Shown one piece after another: positions 25,601-32,134 of a DNA stretch of 36,293 nucleotides (positions within the stretch are counted from its first letter, which is position 1; each line of letters opens with the position of its first letter). This DNA is from Hungatella sp. Lineage in GTDB: Bacteria > Bacillota > Clostridia > Lachnospirales > Lachnospiraceae. The notes below the pieces were generated by a model that had not been told where the DNA came from, searched no databases, and worked only from the letters and a program-made list of their open reading frames with translations. The DNA lies in contig JAAWHK010000018.1 in the NCBI GenBank assembly GCA_022795805.1, positions 1-36,293 on the forward strand, written 5' to 3'. The position numbers and the translations under genes are program-made.

Positions 25601-26150
25601 CCAGCACGAGGATCTGGTGAAGGCGGAGGAGACCCTCTTAAAGATCATCGACGAGCTGGATACAGGGATGCGTAGGCAGTTTGAGGAGAAATTTAAGGAG
25701 ATACGGCGGGAGTTTGATCAGGTGTTCCGGGAGCTGTTCGGCGGCGGCCACGGCAATCTGGAGCTGGTGGAGGGGGAGGATATTCTGGAGGCAGGAATTC
25801 AGATCATTTCTCAGCCGCCGGGCAAGAAGCTTCAGAACATGATGCAGCTGTCCGGCGGGGAGAAGGCGCTGACAGCCATCGCCCTTCTGTTTGCCATACA
25901 GAATCTGAAACCGTCGCCCTTCTGCCTTCTGGACGAGATCGAGGCGGCTCTGGACGATTCCAATGTGGATCGGTTTGCAGGGTATCTCCACAAGCTGACC
26001 AGGAATACCCAGTTTATCGTCATCACCCACAGGAGGGGCACCATGGTGTCAGCGGACAGGCTTTACGGCATCACCATGCAGGAGAAGGGCGTTTCCACGC
26101 TGGTTTCCGTGAACCTGATCGAGGACAGCCTGGAGGAGAAAGCCGTGTAG
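22581..26150 (+). CDS. smc: Chromosome segregation protein SMC
   Basis: The condensin ATPase that organises and segregates the chromosome. It has 1189 residues, the normal full length. Domains in order: N-terminal head with Walker A GPNGSGKSN (residues 32-40), first coiled coil (about 165-500), hinge (about 510-670, containing GIHGVVAD at 522), second coiled coil (about 680-1020), and the C-terminal head with signature LSGGEK at 1090 and Walker B FCLLDEIEAALD. All key residues are intact. The start lies inside rnc, a 35-base overlap. The usual partners scpA and scpB are not in the window. Confidence 0.97.
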   Translation: MYLKSIEVQGFKSFANKIVFEFHNGITGIVGPNGSGKSNVADAVRWVLGEQRIKQLRGSSMQDVIFSGTETRKPQGFAYVAITLDNSDHQLAIDYDQVTVARRIYRSGESEYLINGSACRLKDINELFYDTGIGKEGYSIIGQGQIDKILSGKPEERRELFDEAAGIVKFKRRKAIAQKKLEDEKQNLVRVSDILSELEKQVGPLARQSEAAREYLRLKEELRAYEVNIFLNESAEIRVQLKAAEDSAAVVSGDLDETKAAADQIRGTYEELSETLKELEEKIENRRSAAARAGMEKGSLEGRINVLLEQINTERMNEEHINARKGAIRREIEERQQQTEDYKTKHVQLKDQVRQGREKQEQAQERLRQADEDIMLLDQNIEAGKSRIILNMNEKASASARQQRFEAMMEQVQVRRAEVAQKLLKSKSDESVQEEHKKAEEGRLRQVEERIQELTLSQGSGEEHIGQLEREVKRLNRSLNDKQQEYHKDSTKLESLRNLAERYDGYGNSIRRVMELKSRVPGIHGVVADIITTQKSYETAIETALGGSIQNIVTDSETTAKQLIEYLKKNKYGRATFLPLTSVGSKGGFPQEKALGEPGVLGLASELVHADKKYEGLVGYLLGRVVVADNIDNAIALSRKYRYSLRIVTLDGELLSAGGSMTGGAFKNTSNLLGRKREIEELERRCEKALKAADLIQQELAMNEEQLKQQREDVEHVRQQKQDAFLEQNTIKMNLAQMDDKILEIAESSRDMVLENSHLEEQIREIERNLKELAVQAAELESRSGDEEKQIEALTRQLEKAREGREQMSGELSVAQLESANLQQKYEFLLENDRRVRGETDKLREELARLDESSGESSDAIEQKNREIQDLEEKIETAVREAEKLTREGESYVQARDVKTGEQKQLFDRREELAGRMSRLDKELFRLQSQKEKLEERLERHVEYMWSEYELTKTAAEEYRNPQWSSLPDMKRQAGALRDSVKALGNVNVNAIEDYKEISERYEFMRTQHEDLVKAEETLLKIIDELDTGMRRQFEEKFKEIRREFDQVFRELFGGGHGNLELVEGEDILEAGIQIISQPPGKKLQNMMQLSGGEKALTAIALLFAIQNLKPSPFCLLDEIEAALDDSNVDRFAGYLHKLTRNTQFIVITHRRGTMVSADRLYGITMQEKGVSTLVSVNLIEDSLEEKAV

Positions 26151-26239
26151 CGCCTGGTTTCGGCAGGGGTTTGGACTGCAAATGGAATATGGCAGTTGAA
26201 AAAATGATACAGAAAGAAGACAAAACAGGAGGGATTCAG

Positions 26240-27184
26240 GTGGCAGAGGGAAAAAAGGGATTTTTCGGGCGCCTTGTGGAGGGGCTGGCCAAGACCAGGG
26301 CCAATATCGTGTCTGGCATGGACTCGATCTTCAGCGGATTTTCGGCGATTGACGACGATTTTTACGAGGAGATCGAGGAGATTCTGATCATGGGCGATCT
26401 GGGCATCCAGACCACCATGTCCATTGTGGAGAGCTTAAAGGCCAGGGTGAAGGAGCAGCACATAAAGGAGCCGGCGGAGTGTAAGGAGATCCTTATGGAG
26501 ACCATGAAGCAGCAGATGGATCTGGGGGAGAACGCCTATGAGTTCGAACACAGGAAATCCGTGGTGCTGGTAATCGGCGTCAACGGCGTGGGCAAGACCA
26601 CATCCGTGGGGAAGCTGGCCGGGCAGCTGAAAGATGACGGCAGGAAGGTGATTCTGGCAGCGGCGGACACGTTCCGGGCGGCTGCCATCGAACAGCTGAC
26701 GGAGTGGTCCCACAGGGCCGGAGTGGAGCTGATCGCCCAGCAGGAGGGCTCCGACCCGGCGGCGGTGATCTACGACGCCATCGCGGCAGCCAAATCCAGA
26801 AATGCGGACGTGCTGATCTGCGACACGGCAGGCCGGCTTCACAACAAAAAAAATCTGATGGAAGAGCTGAAGAAGATCAACCGGATCATTGACAAGGAGT
26901 ACCCGGACGCCTACAGGGAGACCCTGGTGGTTCTGGACGGCACCACGGGGCAGAACGCCCTGTCCCAGGCCAGGCAGTTTATGGAGGTGGCGGATGTGAC
27001 CGGCATCATCCTCACAAAACTGGACGGCACGGCCAAGGGCGGCGTGGCGGTGGCCATCCAGTCGGAGCTGGGGCTGCCGGTAAAATACATCGGCATAGGG
27101 GAGAAAATCGACGATCTGCAGAAATTTGACGCGGAGGAGTTTATCAACGCGCTGTTTGACATAAAAGGAAGGGAAGAGGACTGA
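26240..27184 (+). CDS. ftsY: Signal recognition particle receptor FtsY
   Basis: The membrane-associated GTPase that docks signal recognition particle and nascent chains at the translocon. 314 residues from GTG at 26240, which has a perfect AGGAGG seven bases upstream (26227-26232) and gives the usual short N-terminus [12 protein letters not shown]. In-frame ATG codons at 26189 and 26204 and the TTG at 26171 lack such a site. The long acidic A domain of proteobacterial FtsY is absent, as in many Firmicutes. The G domain shows GVNGVGKTT (from residue 113), DTAGR (195-199) and TKLDG. It follows smc by 89 bases. Confidence 0.95.
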   Translation: MAEGKKGFFGRLVEGLAKTRANIVSGMDSIFSGFSAIDDDFYEEIEEILIMGDLGIQTTMSIVESLKARVKEQHIKEPAECKEILMETMKQQMDLGENAYEFEHRKSVVLVIGVNGVGKTTSVGKLAGQLKDDGRKVILAAADTFRAAAIEQLTEWSHRAGVELIAQQEGSDPAAVIYDAIAAAKSRNADVLICDTAGRLHNKKNLMEELKKINRIIDKEYPDAYRETLVVLDGTTGQNALSQARQFMEVADVTGIILTKLDGTAKGGVAVAIQSELGLPVKYIGIGEKIDDLQKFDAEEFINALFDIKGREED

Positions 27185-27189
27185 AGATT

Positions 27190-28413
27190 ATGATGACATT
27201 GGAAAGTTTTGAGGAAGCATCGGAGGCAGTGGGCCGGGTCGCTCAGGAGACGAAGCTGGTGTACAGCGAGTATTTTTCGGAGCAGACCGGCAACAAGGTA
27301 TATTTTAAGCCTGAAAATATGCAGTATACGGGGGCTTACAAGCTGAGGGGCGCTTACTACAAGATCAGCACCCTGTCGGCACAGGAGAAGGAGCGGGGAC
27401 TTATTACGGCGTCCGCGGGAAATCATGCCCAGGGCGTGGCCTACGCGGCCAAGCTGGCTGGCATCCCGGCTACGGTGGTGATGCCCACCACCACACCTCT
27501 CATTAAGGTGAACCGCACCAGAAACTACGGGGCCGAGGTGGTTCTGGAGGGAAATGATTTTGACGAGAGCTGTGCCCACGCCTACAAGCTGGCCGAGGAG
27601 AAGGGACTGACATTCGTCCACCCCTTCAACGACCTGGCTGTGGCTACGGGACAGGGGACCATCGCCATGGAGATCATCAAAGAGCTTCCTACGGTGGACT
27701 ACATTCTGGTTCCCGTAGGGGGAGGCGGCCTGTGCGCGGGAATCTCCACCCTGGCCAAGCTTCTGAATCCCAAGATCAAAGTCATCGGCGTGGAACCGGC
27801 GGGGGCCAACTGTATGCAGGAGTCTCTGCGGGCAGGCCATGTGGTGGAGTTAAAGAGCGCCGACACCATCGCCGACGGCACGGCGGTGCGGTGCCCCGGC
27901 GACCTGATTTTCCCCTATATCCAGGAGAATGTGGATGACATCATCACGGTGGAGGACAGCGAATTGATCGTCACCTTCCTGGACATGGTGGAGAACCACA
28001 AGATGATCGTGGAGAACTCAGGCCTTCTCACCGTGGCGGCTCTGAAACACCTGAATGTGCAGAAAAAGAAGATCGTGTCCGTCTTAAGCGGCGGCAACAT
28101 GGATGTGATCACCATGGCATCCGTGGTTCAGCACGGGCTGGTTCAGAGGGACCGTGTGTTCACGGTTTCCGTGCTGCTTCCCGACAAGCCGGGAGAGCTG
28201 GCCAAGGTTTCTGCCCTTCTGGCGGAGCAGAAGGGCAATGTCATCAAGCTGGAGCACAACCAGTTTGTCAGCATCAACCGCAATGCGGCCGTGGAGCTTA
28301 AGATCACCATCGAGGCCTTCGGCACGGAGCACAAGAATGCCATCGTCAGCGCGCTCAACGGGGAGGGGTACCGTCCCAAAGTGGTGAAGGCGTCAGGCAC
28401 CTACACGGAGTAG
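27190..28413 (+). CDS. ilvA: Threonine ammonia-lyase (threonine dehydratase) with ACT-like domain
   Basis: A PLP enzyme that deaminates threonine to 2-oxobutanoate, for isoleucine synthesis or threonine catabolism. 407 residues. Lys51 in TGAYKLRGA is the expected PLP lysine, and GGGGL near residue 178 binds the cofactor phosphate. The C-terminal 80 residues (VFTVSVLLPDKPGELAKVSALL) form one ACT domain, as in short IlvA/TdcB-like enzymes. It begins five bases after the ftsY stop, so the two are cotranscribed. A second ATG follows directly. Biosynthetic and catabolic forms cannot be separated from sequence alone, so the symbol is tentative. Confidence 0.9.
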   Translation: MMTLESFEEASEAVGRVAQETKLVYSEYFSEQTGNKVYFKPENMQYTGAYKLRGAYYKISTLSAQEKERGLITASAGNHAQGVAYAAKLAGIPATVVMPTTTPLIKVNRTRNYGAEVVLEGNDFDESCAHAYKLAEEKGLTFVHPFNDLAVATGQGTIAMEIIKELPTVDYILVPVGGGGLCAGISTLAKLLNPKIKVIGVEPAGANCMQESLRAGHVVELKSADTIADGTAVRCPGDLIFPYIQENVDDIITVEDSELIVTFLDMVENHKMIVENSGLLTVAALKHLNVQKKKIVSVLSGGNMDVITMASVVQHGLVQRDRVFTVSVLLPDKPGELAKVSALLAEQKGNVIKLEHNQFVSINRNAAVELKITIEAFGTEHKNAIVSALNGEGYRPKVVKASGTYTE

Positions 28414-28454
28414 AGGACATCTGCCGACAGAAGCGAATATCTGGGAGAAAGAAA

Positions 28455-29708
28455 ATGGAAAAGTTCAGGATAAAAACGCCTTTTGGGGCTCAGGTGAATT
28501 ATTTTGTAAAATGGGGACTGATTTCCTGCGCGGTGGGGAGTCTGGGCGGCGTGGTGGGCGGTGTGTTCGGCCACGGGATCCGCCTGGCTGCCCTGTGTTT
28601 CCGAAATTACGGCTGGCTTTTGTACCTGCTTCCCGTGTCGGGAGTTCTGATTGTGTGGCTGTACCAGACATTTCATCAGTCGAAAAATCAGGGGACCAAC
28701 ATGATCCTGGCAGCGGTCTCCTCCGACCAGCAGATCGCGCTGTCCACAGGACCGCTGATCCTTGTCAGCACGGTTCTGACCCATCTGACCGGAGGCTCCG
28801 CAGGCAGGGAGGGCGCCGCTCTGCAGATCGGAGGCAGCATGGGGACCTGGGTGGGGAAGGTGCTTAAACTGGATGAGAAGGACACCAAGGTGGCGGTGAT
28901 GTGCGGCATGAGCGCCTGTTTCGGAGCCCTGTTCGGGACACCGCTGGCGGCGGGAATATTCTCCCTGGAGGTTATCAGCATCGGGATCATGTACTATGCA
29001 GCCCTGGTGCCGTGCTTGTTCGCCTCCTTTGTCGGGGCTGGGGTGTCAGGGCTTTTGGGCCTGTCCGGCGAACATTTTGAGATCCTGGAGATCCCCAAAT
29101 TCGGTCCGGGGCCGGCGGCGCTTATCGTGTGCCTGGGGATTCTGTGCGCCGTTGTCAGCATCTTTTTCTGTCTGATTCTTCACGGGGCCGAGCATCTCTG
29201 CAAAAAGCATCTCCACAATCCATATGCGCGGATCCTGGCCGGCGGGGCGATTCTCATCTGCCTGACCGTTCTGGTGGGCACCCGGGACTACAACGGAAGC
29301 AGCATGGGGCTTATCGAGGAGGCCATGGAAGGCCATGTGCGATACGAGGCGCTTTTTCTGAAGATCCTGTTTACGGCGGTGACTCTGGGCGCCGGATACA
29401 AGGGCGGCGAGATCGTGCCCACGCTGTGCGTGGGTGCCGTCCTGGGGTGCATCTTCGGGACCTTGTTCGGTTTTTCTCCGTCTTTATGCGCCGCCTGCGG
29501 CATGGCCGCCCTGTTTGTGGGGGTGACCAACTGTCCCATATCCAGCATGCTCATCGCTTTTGAGATGTGCGGATTTGAGGCCATGCCCTATTTTGCCCTG
29601 GCCATCGCGGTCAGCTTTACTTTGTCCGGGTATTACGGGCTGTACGGAACCCAGAAATTTGTGTATTCCAAGATAAAGACAGAGTTTATTAACCGGAAGG
29701 CCAACTGA
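28455..29708 (+). CDS. CLC-family chloride/fluoride channel or antiporter
   Basis: A 417-residue membrane protein with roughly ten or more helices and a CLC core. The gating-glutamate motif is GGSAGREGAALQIGG (canonical GREGP has become GREGA). The first anion-binding loop reads NQGTNMIL rather than the GSGIP of chloride CLCs. Loss of that serine and the GREG(T/A) form resemble the fluoride-exporting CLC-F group. Fluoride specificity is therefore possible but unproven, and no fluoride riboswitch is visible in the 41-base gap upstream. No cytoplasmic CBS domains are present. A strong terminator closes the unit. Confidence 0.87.
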   Translation: MEKFRIKTPFGAQVNYFVKWGLISCAVGSLGGVVGGVFGHGIRLAALCFRNYGWLLYLLPVSGVLIVWLYQTFHQSKNQGTNMILAAVSSDQQIALSTGPLILVSTVLTHLTGGSAGREGAALQIGGSMGTWVGKVLKLDEKDTKVAVMCGMSACFGALFGTPLAAGIFSLEVISIGIMYYAALVPCLFASFVGAGVSGLLGLSGEHFEILEIPKFGPGPAALIVCLGILCAVVSIFFCLILHGAEHLCKKHLHNPYARILAGGAILICLTVLVGTRDYNGSSMGLIEEAMEGHVRYEALFLKILFTAVTLGAGYKGGEIVPTLCVGAVLGCIFGTLFGFSPSLCAACGMAALFVGVTNCPISSMLIAFEMCGFEAMPYFALAIAVSFTLSGYYGLYGTQKFVYSKIKTEFINRKAN

Positions 29709-29753
29709 GCACATGGCCGGGAAAAAGGCAGTTTTAAATCAGTGTGAAAATAA

Positions 29754-29804
29754 GTGGCAGTCAGCGGCTTGCGGAGCCTGCTGGCTGCCACTATATTTTT
29801 ATTT
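29754..29804 (+). terminator. Strong intrinsic terminator after the CLC gene
   Basis: GTGGCAG (29754-29760) pairs with CTGCCAC (29785-29791), continued inward by TCAGC/GCTGG and GGC/GCC with one bulged base. ATATTTTTATTT follows. This ends the long housekeeping run that starts at plsX. Confidence 0.85.
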
Positions 29805-29953
29805 CATAGGAAATTGCGCCCTGTGAAATGAACCCCTTCGGGAGATATACCGGAACTTTCCGGAATGTAAAAAATGTTTGATAGAAGGAAGATTTTAGAG
29901 AAATGGTTGTAAAAAATACAGAATTCAGCCATTTTGGCAGCTTGTCGATTGTG

Positions 29954-30002
29954 AAAAGTGTTAAAAATACAGCCTGAAGTGTTAATTCTTTTTAACACTT
30001 TT
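29954..30002 (+). promoter_or_regulatory. Competing inverted repeats upstream of the HAD/MATE/PTS gene set
   Basis: A perfect 14-base inverted repeat, AAAAGTGTTAAAAA (29954-29967) with TTTTTAACACTTTT (29989-30002), encloses a further copy of the left arm, AAGTGTTAA (29977-29985). That copy can pair with TTAACACTT (29992-30000), the same right arm. The shorter hairpin is followed by TTCTTTTAT and looks like a weak terminator. Two left arms competing for one right arm suggest attenuation, or paired operator half-sites. The rest of the 349-base gap 29709-30057 holds the CLC terminator and AT-rich sequence with no promoter I can place confidently. Confidence 0.5.
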
Positions 30003-30019
30003 CTTTTATATGATTTTTT

Positions 30020-30037
30020 CTGGTACGCTTATGCCAG
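30020..30037 (+). promoter_or_regulatory. Small palindrome before the HAD gene, possible operator
   Basis: CTGGTA and TGCCAG flank six bases, an imperfect palindrome 20 bases before the HAD start codon. It could be an operator. It also loosely resembles a -24/-12 sigma-54 element, but the GG-to-GC spacing is one base short. Confidence 0.3.
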
Positions 30038-30057
30038 TAAAGAGACGGAGGGAATTT

Positions 30058-30714
30058 ATGAGACCGAAGTTAGTGATATTTGATGTGGACGGACTGCTGC
30101 TGGACACGGAGGCTTTGTATCAGAAGGCGTGGGTCATGGCGGAGGAGAAATACAAAATCTCCGGTCTAAGCAGCGGTATCTTTTTAAAATGTGTGGGAAG
30201 AAGCGGGAAGGACGCGGAGGACGTGGTCACGGGGGAACTGGGACAGGAGCTTGGAATGAAGATCCTGGGCGAGGTCCGAAAGACGGGAAAACATCTTCTT
30301 GAGGGAACGATACCGGTGAAGCCGGGAGCGGCCGCGATTCTTGACAGAGTAAGGGAACTTAAAATCCCCCGGGCGGTGGCCACGGCCACATCCCGGGACC
30401 TGACCCTTAAACGGCTGAGAGATGCCGGGCTTATAGACAAGCTTGACTATATTCTGTGCGGGGATCAGATCACAAGGAGGAAGCCGGATCCGGAGATTTA
30501 CTGTAAGGTTCTGGAACATTTTTCCGTGGAACCCTCCCGCGCCCTGGTGCTGGAGGACTCCGCGGTGGGAGTGGAGGCGGCCTACAGGGCCCATATTCCC
30601 TGTATCATGATCCCGGATCTGGTTCCCAGATCCCCGAAGCAGGAGAAAGAAACCATCGCAATTCTGCCATCGCTTCTGGACGCTGCGGCGCTGATAGAGG
30701 GGTGGCAGTCCTGA
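30058..30714 (+). CDS. HAD-superfamily hydrolase, beta-phosphoglucomutase-like
   Basis: A 218-residue cytosolic phosphatase or phosphomutase. Motif I is IFDVDGLLLDTE, with Asp9 as nucleophile and Asp11 as acid/base. Motif II is in ATATS, the conserved lysine is in RRKPDPE, and motif IV is LEDSAVGVEAA. The helical cap after motif I fits the beta-phosphoglucomutase/GS1 group. ATG at 30058 has GGAGGG upstream; the frame is open from 30010. It is 24 bases upstream of the MATE gene. Its substrate may be a sugar phosphate from the PTS genes further down, which is inference from position. Confidence 0.88.
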   Translation: MRPKLVIFDVDGLLLDTEALYQKAWVMAEEKYKISGLSSGIFLKCVGRSGKDAEDVVTGELGQELGMKILGEVRKTGKHLLEGTIPVKPGAAAILDRVRELKIPRAVATATSRDLTLKRLRDAGLIDKLDYILCGDQITRRKPDPEIYCKVLEHFSVEPSRALVLEDSAVGVEAAYRAHIPCIMIPDLVPRSPKQEKETIAILPSLLDAAALIEGWQS

Positions 30715-30738
30715 TAGATTTGGCGGCAGGTGAGATAT

Positions 30739-32112
30739 ATGACAAATGTTAGAAAACGCTATGTAGGTCCCAGATCCTTTTATCTGGAAACCATCCGGAT
30801 GGCTGTTCCTTCAGGACTGCAGCAGCTGATCTCCAGCTGTATGGGCATTATCGACTCCCTGATGATCTCCTGGATCGGTCAGGTCACCGCGGTGGGAACG
30901 GCGGTTCAGGTGGAGACACTGTGCACGGAGGTGGCGTGGGCCTGCGCCGCGGGGATCGGCGTGTTCTCCGTCCAGTTTTTCGGGGCGGGCAACAGAGAAA
31001 ATTTAAAGAAATCCTTTGGCCTTGGAATCGCCATGGGACTTCTGTGCGGCTGTTTCTGGTTTGCCATGGCTTCCTTTTTCGGGAGGGGGATTTTAGGGTT
31101 CTACATAAAAGATCCCCAGGTTATCGCCAACAGCTGGCTATACTTAAAAATCGCCAGATTTTCCTACATCCCCCTGGCCTTAAGCTTTGTGTTCAACACC
31201 ATATACCGAAGCATCAACAAGCCCCACATCCCCCTCATAACCGGGCTGGCGGCCGTGGTTATCAATGTGGCAGCCAACTACGTATTTATCTTCGGATTCT
31301 CCGTGATTCCGGCCATGGGCATTGAGGGGGCGGCCCTGGGAACCTGTATCGCCCAGGTGTCGGCGCTGCTTATTAACGTGATTTACGCCGTCAGGACCAG
31401 GCAGCCCTTTATAGGCGCCTTAAAGGACATGTTTACCTTCTCCTTAAGCTTTACGGCGCCGATTTTGAAAAAAACCGTGCCGGTGATCTTAAACGAGCTG
31501 CTGTTCGGTTTCGGCTCCACGCTGTTTGTAAAAGCCTTCGGCAATCTGGGTACAGATTCCATGGACGCCTACTACGTGGGGGCCAAGCTGTCGGATATTT
31601 TCTACGCCTTTGCCGTGGGATTCTCCAACGCCATGGGAGTCATGCTGGGAATCTCTCTCGGCATCGGCAGGGCCGAGGAGGCCAAAAAGCAGGGGGATTA
31701 CTTTATCACCATGGCCGCGGTTCTGTCCGCCTCCTGCGCCAGCGTCATCTATTTCGGCGCCGGCGGCCTGGTGTCCCTTTTCGGTCTGTCCAGCCGGTCG
31801 GTGGTTCTGGCCGCCATAGGGATTGTCAGGGTCTTCGCCCTTAGAATCGCCCTCAGGTTCTTTATTGTTATCGTGTTTTCGGCGCTCAGGGCGGGAGGGG
31901 ACTCCAGGATGCTTATGGCTCTGGATGCCGGGATCATGTGGGGGATCGGCATACCCCTGGCCTTTATAAGCGTACACTGGCTTCACATAGAGAGCATTGC
32001 CATGGTATTTCTCATCTGTCAGGCAGAGCAGGCCGTCAGGCTGTTTTTCGGCATGAAGCGTTACCGCAGAGGGAAATGGGCGGTGAATCTGACAGCCCTT
32101 GTGGGAAAATAA
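30739..32112 (+). CDS. MATE-family efflux transporter
   Basis: A 457-residue, twelve-helix exporter that uses an ion gradient to extrude drugs or metabolites. The start region (LETIRMAVPSGLQQLISSCMGIIDSLMISWIG) and the matching repeat in the second half are typical of the MATE family. A GTG at 30730 is in frame, but ATG at 30739 follows AGGTGA at the right distance. The gene sits between the HAD and PRD regulator genes with short gaps, so it is probably expressed with them, though a drug exporter has no obvious link to a PTS. The exported compound is unknown. Confidence 0.9.
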   Translation: MTNVRKRYVGPRSFYLETIRMAVPSGLQQLISSCMGIIDSLMISWIGQVTAVGTAVQVETLCTEVAWACAAGIGVFSVQFFGAGNRENLKKSFGLGIAMGLLCGCFWFAMASFFGRGILGFYIKDPQVIANSWLYLKIARFSYIPLALSFVFNTIYRSINKPHIPLITGLAAVVINVAANYVFIFGFSVIPAMGIEGAALGTCIAQVSALLINVIYAVRTRQPFIGALKDMFTFSLSFTAPILKKTVPVILNELLFGFGSTLFVKAFGNLGTDSMDAYYVGAKLSDIFYAFAVGFSNAMGVMLGISLGIGRAEEAKKQGDYFITMAAVLSASCASVIYFGAGGLVSLFGLSSRSVVLAAIGIVRVFALRIALRFFIVIVFSALRAGGDSRMLMALDAGIMWGIGIPLAFISVHWLHIESIAMVFLICQAEQAVRLFFGMKRYRRGKWAVNLTALVGK

Positions 32113-32134
32113 CAGAAAAAAAGGAGGTGAATCC

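Noticed and set aside
26911-27840. Minus-strand open frame of 309 codons across ftsY and ilvA
   Set aside because: Antisense to two conserved genes, with a low-plausibility translation.
30021-30036. Sigma-54 -24/-12 promoter (TGGTACG ... TGCCA)
   Set aside because: The distance between the GG and GC elements is one base short, and the linked regulator lacks the GAFTGA loop needed to use sigma-54.
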